A stretch of 64,000 nt of DNA, taken from the NCBI RefSeq assembly GCF_001262605.1, contig NZ_LGTC01000001.1, positions 186,001-250,000 of the forward strand, given 5' to 3'. Shown here in pieces: positions 27,901 through 38,600 of the stretch (the first letter of the stretch is position 1; the number at the start of each line of letters is the position of its first letter). Under the pieces are notes generated by a model, which was not told where the DNA came from, made no database searches, and saw nothing but the letters and a program-made list of their open reading frames with translations. This stretch comes from Pseudobacteroides cellulosolvens ATCC 35603 = DSM 2933 (GTDB lineage: Bacteria > Bacillota > Clostridia > Acetivibrionales > DSM-2933). The translations under genes and the position numbers were made by a program.

Positions 27901-30900
27901 ATCGGGAAATGATTTTGACAGCTTTGAGGAGCTGAAAAATCTGGTTAATGAGTATAAGCCAGATATGATAGGTATAAGAACCCTGACATATTTTAAAGAG
28001 TTTTTTCATGAGACCGTTTCACTGCTAAGACAATGGGGGATTAATGTTCCCATAATAACGGGGGGACCTTATGCATCAAGTGACTATGATACCATACTAA
28101 AGGATAGGAATGTAAACCTTGTGGTTTTTGGGGAGGGTGAGTATACATTAGCCGAACTTGTGAGCAAAATGCTTGAGAACAGTTTTAAACTGCCTGAAAG
28201 CATAGTCTTAAGGAATATTAACGGAATTGCTTTTGCAGAAGAATCGCAGCATTTTACCGATACAAGTTGTCAGATATTTATGATAGACAGAATCAAGGAT
28301 ATTTTGGCTGAGGAAGAAAAGGAGAATCTTTGCTTAAGTGTAAGTTCGAAAAACATGGCTTATGTAATGTACACTTCCGGTTCCACAGGAAAGCCAAAAG
28401 GGGTAATGGTCGAGCATAGACAAGTGAATAATTGCATATCCTGGATGCAGAATGAATTCGGACTAAAAAGCAGCGATATAATTGTACAAAGGACTAATCT
28501 TACTTTTGACCCTTCAGTTTGGGAAATCTTCTGGCCGCTTTATTCAGGTGCGTGTGTCAGACTTATTACTCAGGAACAAAGCAGGGATGCTGAATTCCTG
28601 TTGAATTTAATGAGTGAGGAAAACGGACCGACCATGATGTACTGCCCTGCATCTCTGGTAACCGGAATGTTGTACATGCTAAATAACAGGGCTGAGAGTC
28701 CAAAGCTAAAAATGCCTTGGCTTATAATAGGTGCAGAGCCTATCGGTATTGAAACGGTAAGAGGATTCTATGATTACTATGATGGTAAAATTGTGAATAC
28801 TTATGGACCAACCGAATGTACCATAAATAATACTTATTATCATATTGACAGGGATGACAAAAGATCTGTTGTTCCTATTGGTAAACCCATTGCCAATAAT
28901 ATGATTTATATTCTTTCCAGAGACAAGCAGTTATTACCAGTAAAAGCTCCGGGGGAAATATATATTGCCGGAGACAGTGTGGCAAGGGGGTATATTCACA
29001 ATCCTGAAAAGACGACAGAGTGTTTCATTGAGAACCCTTATGGAGAGGGACGGCTTTATAAGACAGGAGATATAGGAAGATGGCTAAGGGACGGTAATAT
29101 TGAGATCATGGGAAGAGTGGATGAGCAGGTTAAAGTCAGAGGCTACAGGATTGAACTGGGAGAGATAGAATCTGCGTTATCCAGGCACAAATCGATAAAA
29201 GACTGCGTTGTGGTTGTTAAGGGAGGAATAAAGGCTCAAACAGTAGTAAAAGAGTGTAAAAGCTGCGGAATTACTTCGAAATACCCGGGAATAAAAATCA
29301 GCGAAGAGGGTTTATGCGATATTTGTCAGGATTCTAGCATCTACAAGAGCTACATGAATAAATATTTCAAGACCCTGGATGATCTGAATATGCTTCTAAA
29401 AGAAAACTCCATGTCCCAAAAGGGAAAATACGATTGCCTGCTTCTATACAGTGGAGGAAAGGGCTCGGCTTATGCCCTGTACCGACTGGTAGAAATGGGA
29501 TATAAGGTTCTTGCTTTGACTTATAACAATGGTTATTTTACAAAGTCCGACATGGAAAATATCAGGATGATTACAAGCAAATTAGGGGTAGATCATGTTG
29601 TATTGACTCACAAGAATACTGATGAAATCCTTAAAGAAAGCTTAATTGCTGCACATACAGTCTGCCGGGGATGCTTCCATATTTCATCTTCCCTTGCAGG
29701 AGATTATGCATATAGAAACAACATTTCTCTTGTAGTAGGAGCAACGTTATCAAGAGGACAAATTTTGGAAAACAAGCTTTTGATGTTTTATAAGCAGGGG
29801 ATTTCGGATGTAAGTGAAATTGAGAGGGAACTTCTCAACATCCAGAAAGGTGCAAGGCAAATGGATAAGAGCATTTTTGACCACATGGACATTGAGAGTA
29901 TCAGCAGCGGGGCAGTATATGATCAAGTGAAATTTGTAGATTTCTATCGGTATTGCGATATAACGAATCAGGAAATGATTTCGTTCCTTAACCAGAAGGA
30001 CGAATATTGGATTGGCCGGAAAAACTATGCCATATATTCAACCAATTGTCCCGTCAAACAGATTGGAGATTATGGTCATTTGCATGAAAGAGGTTTCCAC
30101 TATTATGGAAGTGCAACAAGCTGGGAGAAGCGTTTGAACCATATCACTATAGAAAATGTGAAAGAAGATTTAAAGTGTTATCCAACGGAAAAGGCCTTTA
30201 AGAACTTCTCGAAAAGGGTAGGATATGAACCGGTTCGGCAGGAACAAAAAATTGATACCAGCTATATATGTGCATATTATGTTTCGGAGTCTGAAATATC
30301 AGCAACAGAGCTAAGGGAATTTCTGACGGACAAGCTGCCGGGTTATATGATTCCAACTTATTTTGTTGAAATGGAAAAGATTCCTTTTACATCAAATAAC
30401 AAAATTGACAAAAAGGCTCTTCCTGAGCCTGAAGAAAACATAAACTCGGGTGTAGAGTATGTGGCTCCCGAAAGTGAGACTGAAGAAATTTTAACAGAAA
30501 TTTGGCATAGGATTCTTGATGTAGACAAAGTTGGTGTAAAAGATAATTTTTTTGACATTGGCGGTAACTCAATCCTTTTGATACAGATGCATTCCCAGGT
30601 GGACAGAAGATTTCCGGGTAAGACAATGATGATGGATCTTTTCGCATATCCCACGGTATCAAAACTTGCCAATTTTATAGATTCAAAAAATGAGAAAATA
30701 TGTAAATACATATCAGTGGAGCCGGTCGACCTTCCCGTTTCATATTTTTGCGGAGGGGAGAAGGACTTGAAAGCAGCTTCTTACAGCTTTACATTAAATA
30801 AACAGATGTCAGAGAAAGCAAAGCTGATGTCAAAAACTGAAAATATTACGACTGATGATATATGGGTTGCCGTGTACTCGTATCTTTTTGCCCAAATGGC

Positions 30901-31327
30901 CGGAAAAAAGGAAATTGCGGTTCAGAGCATTACTGGTGATGTCAACCGGGTTGTTTCTGTAAAAAATGATTTTGATGCAATGAAGGACTTTATCCAGTTG
31001 TTTAAGAATGTAAATCGGCAACATAGGGATGAGAATCAGGCTGAAGCATATGAAATAGAAGAAATTAAATCTATTGTTATGAACAAAGGAAATGAATCTG
31101 TCATACCTCTGATTTTTAAAAAAGGGCTGACAAATGTAAAAGGAAACCTCATGGATATTTACGATATTTCTCTAGAATATGATGATGGTGAGGAAGAAAT
31201 GCAATTTCAGTTTGAATACAACGGAAAAGTGCTTAAAAGTGACAAAATGAAAGAATTGGTTAACAGTTACTATAAAATCACCAAAATGATTATAGACCAG
31301 TATGAGCCAAAAGGAGTTGTTTTATAA
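24902..31327 (+). CDS. NRPS with a doubly interrupted adenylation domain: C-A[rSAM-B12-like][PP-loop]-PCP-half-C
   Basis: 2141 residues, strong Shine-Dalgarno. C domain 1-~440 (YHIIYDG). The adenylation domain starts normally (A2 LKAGGAYLPID at 539) and is broken from ~600 to ~1140 by a radical SAM unit (CPYKCLYC: Cys644, Cys648, Cys651) followed by a B12-binding-like Rossmann unit (PDMIGIRT, IITGGPYAS, VVFGEGEYTLAEL). A3 resumes at 1157. After A8 (VRGYRIELGEIE, ~1411) a second insert (~1440-1780) has a CxxC/CxxC knuckle (1452-1475), a PP-loop SGGKGS at 1517 and CRGC at 1588. A10 (NNKIDKKALPEP) follows, then PCP Ser1890 and a ~200-residue C-lobe of a condensation domain. Pocket code reads about D-P-W-M-I-G-T-I-N-K, which I cannot assign. 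The inserts probably modify the bound residue in cis. The stop overlaps the next ATG. Confidence 0.92.
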   Translation: MSTSKKLDKQNVEDILALTPVQEGMLFHYLSNPESELYFEQMSFGLLGEIEINLFKKAWSFVVETNEMLRTVYRWEGIEMPVQVVLKKQELLIREYDVSSASEEKRQELLDEIRIKDRKERVDISTEPFRITICKVDKNIYEMIVSSYHIIYDGWSNGILLKEFLKAYNELYFGLQPQKQVKTRYKEYIKWYGKQDKEERAKYWKRYLEGFQSKTILPVDRKKLDKTVIAQNYTKVINKTLSDKVKSFAKSQGITLASLLYCAWGILLKKYNDSYDVVFGTTVSGRTPEVKGIGDIVGLFINTPPIRIQSSPNEAVSNLISKVDTMLRERDDFEYTPLTEIKPLLEIDSMEELFDSIVVIENYPLDSSYNENDSKIKIRLNSIFEMTNYDLTFVISTFDNIGIRIIYDAKIFDHETMERLSDQYIKILKEMLEKPWQSISEIDILTEADKQQILFDFNNTGALYNIDKTMHELFEEQVINSPDRIAAVFENQSITYSELNEKSNQLARLLQKKGVKNETIVGVMVEPSLDMIISVLAVLKAGGAYLPIDLHVPADRITYILEDSGAKVLITTSHAVQNIHYTTLQNFESKDGSNIVVTSPRSHIQEFDALPVPDRSLIDIGSYKGKIGMASVNNCISLQTTRGCPYKCLYCHKVWSKHHVRRSAENIYEEIEYYYKNGVRNFAVIDDCFNLDMKNSAELFKLIVKNDLKIQIFFPNGLRGDILTPEYIDLMVEAGTRGINLSLETASPRLQQLLMKNLDLDKFKNVVDYIATKHSNIILEMATMHGFPTETEEEAMMTLNFIKDIKWLHFPYVHILKIFPNTEMEAFALENGISKADILKSKDRAFHELPETLPFPKSFTRRYQASFMNEYFLSKERLKHVLPVQMRILDEGALIQKYNAYLPVEINSIADIIKFTELNDFILPEDCRETIEIPYSVFDKPKQERKEIIGAKKIMFLDLSQHFSSSNMLYKVAEQPIGQIYLLTYLKKIFGEKIDGRIYKSGNDFDSFEELKNLVNEYKPDMIGIRTLTYFKEFFHETVSLLRQWGINVPIITGGPYASSDYDTILKDRNVNLVVFGEGEYTLAELVSKMLENSFKLPESIVLRNINGIAFAEESQHFTDTSCQIFMIDRIKDILAEEEKENLCLSVSSKNMAYVMYTSGSTGKPKGVMVEHRQVNNCISWMQNEFGLKSSDIIVQRTNLTFDPSVWEIFWPLYSGACVRLITQEQSRDAEFLLNLMSEENGPTMMYCPASLVTGMLYMLNNRAESPKLKMPWLIIGAEPIGIETVRGFYDYYDGKIVNTYGPTECTINNTYYHIDRDDKRSVVPIGKPIANNMIYILSRDKQLLPVKAPGEIYIAGDSVARGYIHNPEKTTECFIENPYGEGRLYKTGDIGRWLRDGNIEIMGRVDEQVKVRGYRIELGEIESALSRHKSIKDCVVVVKGGIKAQTVVKECKSCGITSKYPGIKISEEGLCDICQDSSIYKSYMNKYFKTLDDLNMLLKENSMSQKGKYDCLLLYSGGKGSAYALYRLVEMGYKVLALTYNNGYFTKSDMENIRMITSKLGVDHVVLTHKNTDEILKESLIAAHTVCRGCFHISSSLAGDYAYRNNISLVVGATLSRGQILENKLLMFYKQGISDVSEIERELLNIQKGARQMDKSIFDHMDIESISSGAVYDQVKFVDFYRYCDITNQEMISFLNQKDEYWIGRKNYAIYSTNCPVKQIGDYGHLHERGFHYYGSATSWEKRLNHITIENVKEDLKCYPTEKAFKNFSKRVGYEPVRQEQKIDTSYICAYYVSESEISATELREFLTDKLPGYMIPTYFVEMEKIPFTSNNKIDKKALPEPEENINSGVEYVAPESETEEILTEIWHRILDVDKVGVKDNFFDIGGNSILLIQMHSQVDRRFPGKTMMMDLFAYPTVSKLANFIDSKNEKICKYISVEPVDLPVSYFCGGEKDLKAASYSFTLNKQMSEKAKLMSKTENITTDDIWVAVYSYLFAQMAGKKEIAVQSITGDVNRVVSVKNDFDAMKDFIQLFKNVNRQHRDENQAEAYEIEEIKSIVMNKGNESVIPLIFKKGLTNVKGNLMDIYDISLEYDDGEEEMQFQFEYNGKVLKSDKMKELVNSYYKITKMIIDQYEPKGVVL

Positions 31328-32613
31328 TGAAAAAGATTGTTTGGTTGTTTCCCGGACAAGGTTCGCAGTATGTCGGGATGGGAAAGAAACTCGCAGAACA
31401 GTTCCATGCGGTGCGAGAGGTTTTTGAAGAGGCCAATGATGTTATGGGGTTTGACTTGAAAAGGCTATGTTTTGAAGGCAGTATGGACGAACTTACAAGA
31501 ACGGAGAATACTCAACCGGCTATTTTGACGGTCAGTGTAGCTGCTTGCAGGGTGTACATGCAGGAAATAGGCATAGAGCCTTATTATTGTGCCGGACATA
31601 GTCTGGGAGAGATATCTGCATTAACATGTGCATATGCAATAGAATTTCATGATGCTTTGAAAATAGTAAGGCGAAGAGGTGAATTGATGAAGGAAGCAGC
31701 CGCGGCAGGCTTGGGTTCTATGGCTGCCGTTAGCGGAATAGATAAGGCTGAACTCCAGAAAATTTGTGATAGATATACTTTTAGAGAAAATGTGGCAGTT
31801 ATTTCTAATTACAACTCTCCGGATCAAACAGTCATATCCGGACATAAGGCTGCAATTTATGAGATAAATGAACATCTTCAGGGTTTGGGTGCAAAAGTAG
31901 TACCTTTAAAAGTAAGTGCACCCTTCCACAGTCCATTGATGCAGAAAGCAGCAGACAAGTTTGAAATGGAACTTGCCGGATATAAATTTGGAGATTTAAA
32001 ATACCCGGTAATATCAAATACAAATGCTTTACCTTATGAGGGAAAAGCCAGTATCGCCAGCCTTTTAAAAGCTCAGATAACAAGACCTGTACAATGGGTA
32101 GAATCTATGGAGTATTTGAGGCAACATGAGATGGAAATCGCTGTAGAATTAGGACCCGGAACGGTACTGAGAAATCTGATGAGTAAAAATACTCCTGGTA
32201 TCAAAACATTTTCTTTTGACAAAGAAGATGATACTGAGGAATTGAAAAAGGTCTTGTCTGAAAATCAAATATCTTTCGAAAATCAGATTAAACGTTTTGA
32301 GCACACCGTTGTTACAAAGTGTATTGCAGTTGCTGTGTGTACCAGAAACAGAAACTGGAATTATGATGAATACCTTAGAGGTGTCATTGAACCTTATAAA
32401 AAGGTTCAGAAAAGACAGGAAGAGCTGGAGAAGGAAGGAATACAACCGACATTGTTCGATATGCAGGAAGCACTGGATATGCTTAGTTCGGTATTTGTTA
32501 CTAAAAAGGTTCCGGTGAAAGAGTGCATTGAGAGGTTTAACGAGGTATTCCATGAAACAGGGACTCGGCACTTGTTTCCTGACTTTAAAATGCAGTATAA
32601 AGATGAACTGTGA
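31327..32613 (+). CDS. free-standing malonyl-CoA:ACP acyltransferase (trans-AT) with C-terminal extension
   Basis: 428 residues; the ATG overlaps the NRPS stop (TAATG), so translation is coupled. FabD-like catalytic domain in residues 1-~300: FPGQGSQYVGMG, GHSLGE with the nucleophilic Ser near 92, active-site His in SAPFHSPLM, and the QITRPVQW end motif. The last ~125 residues are not part of FabD and are charged and helical; they may dock to the AT-less PKS proteins. It must supply extender units to the two KS-containing proteins, which have no AT of their own. Confidence 0.9.
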   Translation: MKKIVWLFPGQGSQYVGMGKKLAEQFHAVREVFEEANDVMGFDLKRLCFEGSMDELTRTENTQPAILTVSVAACRVYMQEIGIEPYYCAGHSLGEISALTCAYAIEFHDALKIVRRRGELMKEAAAAGLGSMAAVSGIDKAELQKICDRYTFRENVAVISNYNSPDQTVISGHKAAIYEINEHLQGLGAKVVPLKVSAPFHSPLMQKAADKFEMELAGYKFGDLKYPVISNTNALPYEGKASIASLLKAQITRPVQWVESMEYLRQHEMEIAVELGPGTVLRNLMSKNTPGIKTFSFDKEDDTEELKKVLSENQISFENQIKRFEHTVVTKCIAVAVCTRNRNWNYDEYLRGVIEPYKKVQKRQEELEKEGIQPTLFDMQEALDMLSSVFVTKKVPVKECIERFNEVFHETGTRHLFPDFKMQYKDEL

Positions 32614-32631
32614 TCTGGAAGGGGGATTCGT

Positions 32632-35600
32632 GTGCTTGATTTTAGTATGTTCAAATTGACGGAAGATTACTCTGGACAGGACAAAATAGAAATAAAAGAG
32701 GTTTCTGCAAAAGAGATTGCTATAATTGGAGTTGCTTTGAAGTTTCCGGGTGCAGAGAACACTGATGAATTCTGGAAACTACTTGAGAATGCAGAAGACT
32801 GTATTAGGAGCATTCCTGAGAAAAGGAGGAAGGATACCGATGCGTTCTTGAAGGCTGTACAAATGGAACAAAAGAACGCGGAGTATTTCCAATGTGCATA
32901 TCTGGATGAAATAGACAAGTTTGACTATTCTTTCTTTCGTATATCTCCAAGAGAAGCAAGCTTAATGAGCCCAAACCAAAGGTTGTTTTTGGAGACAGCA
33001 TGGAAAAGCATCGAAGATGCAGGATACGGCGGCAATAAACTGAGAGGAACCAAAACAGGAGTGTATGTTGGGTTTGGATCGGATAGCCCTTACGATTATA
33101 AAAATTATGTTGCACAAATGGAGCCTTCATTCGCATCCGAGGCTGTTACAGGAAATTTATCTCCTGTAATTGCAAGCCGCATATCTTATCTGCTTGATCT
33201 GAGAGGTCCTAGCATGTCGATAGATACGGCATGTTCTTCTGCCCTGGTTGCTGTACATACAGCATGTATGGCACTGAGAAATGGGGAGTGTGACATGGCT
33301 ATCGCAGGAAGCATCAGAGTCAACTTCTTGCCGGTAAAGGGCCAATTTGATTTGGGTGTGAATTCATCTGACGGGAGAGCACGGACTTTTGATGAAAGTT
33401 CGGACGGAACCGGAAGCGGGGAAGGGGTTGCAGCTGTGATGCTTAAACCCTTGAACAAGGCGTTTAGGGACGGAGACAATATCTATGCAGTTATCAAGGG
33501 AAGTGCAATCAATCAGGACGGAAGCTCTATAGGGATTACTGCTCCGAATGTTTTAGCACAGGAGGATGTTATTATTGCAGCATGGAGAGATGCAGGAATT
33601 GAACCGGACACTGTGTCATATATAGAAGCTCACGGTACGGGGACAAAACTAGGCGACCCTATTGAAATAGATGGGATTCGAAGGGCTTTTGCCAGGTACA
33701 CTGACAAAAAGCAGTTTTGTGCAATCGGATCGGTAAAAACCAATATGGGACATCTGGACAATGCAGCAGGAATGGCTGGGTTACTTAAGGCAGTAGAGGC
33801 ATTGCGACGCAAAAAAATTCCGCCAAGTCTTCATTTTAACAAGCCTAATAGAAGAATTCCGTTTGAAATGTCACCGGTTTATGTTAATGATCGTTTGAAC
33901 GAGTGGGAAACTGATGGGTTTCCAAGGAGGTGTGGTGTTAGTTCTTTTGGTTTCAGTGGAACCAATTGCCATATGATACTCGAAGAAGCACCTGAACCGG
34001 GAAAAAAAACACCGCAGAAATCCTTTGATGTACATCTTTGGACATTATCTGCAAAAAGTGAAGAAGGCCTGAAGGCTTTGATATGTCAATATAAGTTGAA
34101 TCTGGATGGAGACTTGGATATTGATCTTGCTGATATATGCTTTACAGCGAATACCGGAAGAGGGCATTATAATTACCGATTGGCAGTGATATGCAGGGAC
34201 TTGAAAGAATTAAAAAACACTGTTTCCAGATTGGATATCACAAATATGGATGAAGCACTGCCTACTAATGTATATTTTGGTGAACATAGACTTGTTTCAC
34301 AGGATAAAGCGAAAATTAAGCGGGTGGAGATTACTGATAGTGAAATAAAGCAGCTAAATGAAAAAGCAAGCCGTAAAATAAAGGAATTAAAAAAGGGTAC
34401 TTTTGAGTCTTGCTGTATACTGGATGAGATATCCCGCCTCTATATTGCAGGAGCTGACATAGACTGGGAGGAAATGTACCGGAATATGGAGGTAAAAAGG
34501 GTAAGTTTGCCGTCTTATTGCTTTGAAAGAAATAGATGCTGGGTGGGAGTGCCAGATAAATGCAGCAACAGAGGTTCCGGGAATATAAAGGATCTTTTGG
34601 GATTCGAGGATATACCACACAATTTGAAAAATGAAATTGAAGAGCAGATAAAAAAATGGAAGATGCAACTGGCGGTTTCTTTACCTTCAGATAGTATCAT
34701 GCTGCCAAAGATAGTAGAGATTAAAGGAAGAGATACTGAGATATATACCGATAGTGAAAAAAGGATTGCCGAAATTTGGGGAGAAGTCTTGGGCTTTCAG
34801 GAATTAAATATTCATGATAATTTTTATGAACTGGGAGGGGATTCCATTCTTGCAGCAAAAATTGTCAATAGAATCAATTCTCGTATCGGTACTGAAATAA
34901 GTGTGGCAGATTTGTTGATTTCTCAGACTGTTGCAGAACTTGCAGTGAACCTGGATATAAAACATACAGCACAGGATAATGGAAACCAATTATATTCCAT
35001 AGCCGATAAAAGGGATTTCAAAGAGTATTTTGCAATATCACCAAGCCAGAAAAGGATTTATATCCTCCAAAAGATGGATGAAGGCAGTACTATCTATAAT
35101 TTGCCTGTATTCCTGTCAATAGAGGGAAATATGGATATCGAGTGCTTGGAGACTGCTATCCGTGAGTTGGTGGGAAGACATGAATCTTTGAGGACTTTTT
35201 TTGAACTCAAAGAAGGTAACATATATCAAAAAGTGAGCACCACAGTAGAAGTTCAGGTTGAATGGCCGCCATTTGACGGAAAAAACCTTAATGACACTCT
35301 ACAAAAGTTCATAAGGCCTTTCGATCTTTCAAAGGCTCCGTTATTCAGAGTCGGGATAATCAGATTAAGTGAAAAAGAGTATATTTTTATGTTTGATATG
35401 CATCATATTATATCTGATGCTACTTCTCTGGACATTTTAGTAAGTGAATTGATCAGGCTTTACAAGGGCTACATTCTGCCTGAATTGAAAATCCAATACA
35501 AGGATTTTGCAGAGTGGCAGCTTCAATTCATAGATTCAGGTACTGTCCAGAAACAAAAGGAATACTGGTTGAACCTATATAGAGGGGATTTACCTGTACT

Positions 35601-38600
35601 GACAATTCCGACAGATTTCTTGAGACCTGCAGTACAAACTTTTGAAGGTGATAAGCTGCATTTGACTGTTAGCAAAGAGCTTGGAGCTGATATTATTAAG
35701 TATGCCTCGGCCAATGGAGTCACACTGTTCATGCTGTTGCTAGCTGCATACAGCATACTGCTGTCGAGGTACTCAGGGCAGGAGGATATTATCGTAGGTA
35801 CTCCTGTGGCCGGAAGAAACAAAGCAGATGTCGAAAATATAATCGGAGTATTTTTAAACACCCTTGCAGTCAGAAATTATCCTTGTGGAGAAAAGACCTT
35901 CGAGGAATTTTTAGTGGAAGTCAGGGATAACACTTTAAAAGCTTTTGCAAATCAGGACTATCCGTTTGAGGAACTCGTTGAAAGTGTTGCAGCAAAGAGG
36001 GATTTAAGCCGGAATCCGTTATTTGATACCATGCTGATTCTGCAGAACACCGGTAAGATTAAATTTGACATTGACGGTTTAAAGGTAAAAGCGTATGAGC
36101 ATACGCATATGGTATCCAAATTCGATATAACGGTAGAAGCTATTGAAATACATGGCAGCATACGTTTCAGCGTGGAATATAACACCAGGCTTTTTAAGAA
36201 AGACACTATTCAAAGGTTTTTGGACCATTATGTCAATATTCTGAAGGAAGTAGTAATGAATCCAGGATTAAAACTGTGCGAGATTGAAATGTTGTGCAGT
36301 GAGGAGAAAAATCAAATCCTTTTTGAGTTTAATGACACAAAACGCCACTACCCGAAAAATACAACCATTGATAAATTATTTACCGAGCAGGTTAACAGGA
36401 CACCGGAGTCTATTGCTTTAGTATTTGGAAAAAAGAAAATGACTTACCGGGAGATGGAAGACCGGGCTAACTCTCTTGCAAGAACATTAAGGGAACGAGG
36501 AATCGGAAGAGATGATATTGTTGGAATCATGGCAGAGAGGTCTCTGACAATGATGATTGGAATTTTCGGAGTATTGAAAGCAGGAGGGGCTTATTTGCCG
36601 ATAGATCCTCAATACCCAAAAGAGCGGATCGGTTATATGTTGGAAGATAGCAATGCAAAAATGCTGCTGACAATGGGGCACCTTATGGAGCAAGTACAAT
36701 TTAAAGGTTTAATGCTGGATTTGGAGTCGGAAGATGTTTATAGTCCTGACCGATCTGCAATACAAGCAGAAAATACTTCGGAAGATCTAGCATATGTTAT
36801 TTATACTTCCGGGTCAACGGGCAAGCCAAAGGGGGTCATGATTGAGCACAGGGAAGTTCTTAATTTTATATATGGGGTGGCTGAAAAGATAGAATTTTCC
36901 TCAGATAAAACCATTCTTGCATTAACTACTATTTCTTTTGATATTTTTGTACTGGAAACGCTGCTTCCTCTAACGAGAGGGCTTAAGGTAGTTATTGCGG
37001 ATGAGAACCAACAAAGGAATTCAGCTTTGTTAAATGATTTGATTGAGAGTAAAAATGTCGATATGCTTCAAATCACACCGTCACGTCTGCAACTTCTCAT
37101 GACAGGTGGGGTAGAACTTACCTGCTTTCAGAGTCTGAAAGAAATTATGGTGGGTGGAGAACCGTTCCCTAAGAAGTTACTCGGAGACCTTAGAAAAATG
37201 ACAAACGCAAATATCTACAATATGTATGGACCTACAGAGACAACGGTGTGGTCTACAATTAAGAAATTTGAACTAGAAGAAGACATCAATATAGGTAAGC
37301 CTATTGCCAATACCCAGGTATATATACTGGACAAATACCTAAGACAGCAGCCTGTAGGTGTAGCGGGAGAGTTGTTCATCGCAGGGTATGGCCTGGCAAG
37401 AGGGTATTTAAACAGAATGGATTTGACTAAGGAGAAATTTGTATGCAATCCTTTTGATGAAGGAAGACGTATGTATCGAACGGGTGATCTCGCCAGGTGG
37501 CTTTCGGATGGAAATATTGAGTGTATGGGAAGGAATGACCATCAGGTTAAAGTAAGAGGTTACAGGATTGAGTTGGGAGAGATAGAAGAGGTTTTGCTAA
37601 GATATCCGGGAATTGAAGGATGTACTGTGGAAGTGAGAGAAAGTTCAGAAGGTAATAATATTCTGGTGGGATATTATATTTCCCAAGGCAATATACCGGT
37701 TTCAAAACTGATGAACTATCTGGCAATGGAATTACCGGATTATATGGTTCCGGGAATCTATGTCCATATGGATAAGTTTCCTATGACACCTAACGGCAAG
37801 GTCGATAGAAAAGCTTTGCCTGAGCCTGATGCAAGTCGCCCGGAACTGGAAACACAATTTGTAGCTGCCGGAACAGAAACCGAAAAAGTACTTTCGGATA
37901 TTTGGAGAGAAGTACTTAAAAAAGATTTGGTAGGTGTTCGCGATAACTTTTTCGAATTAGGCGGAAACTCTCTGCTGCTTGTCCAGATGAATGCCGCAAT
38001 CAATGAAAGGTATCCCGGCAAGGTAGATGTCGCAGACATTTTCTCACATCCTACAATAGAAAAACTGGCACAGATGATTGAGAAAGAAAAGGCTTTTGAT
38101 ATAAACTGTCTAAATCTTGGTTTTATGCCATTTCCGCCTGAATTCTTCAGTGAAAGAAAAGGCATAGGAGAAGAAAGTGTGCTGAGATTCAAAATAGAAG
38201 AACCTGTTTATCGGGCCATGGAAACGGTGACAGCCAAGAGAGAACTTGAGTTTGAGGATATACTGCTTGGAGCATATATATATTTACTTTCTGAGGTTTC
38301 TGGTGAACAACTTGTTCATGTAAATACAGTTTGTGATAATAAAGGCTACTTGAATACCATTACAGTAAATATGAATGATGCTAGGAACCTATGGACATTT
38401 TTCCAGGATGTCCACAGTCATATTGAAGAACTTCGGCATAAGGTTGGATTTACTGTTGAAGAAGTGACAAGGGTCCAAGTGGACAGAAAGGAAAATTCCA
38501 TTATTCCATTGTTTATTACCAAATATAACAACTCCGGCTCCATGGATAATTTTGACATGGTTCTTAAAATGGATTCGGGATCTGGTGCCATAGATATTGT

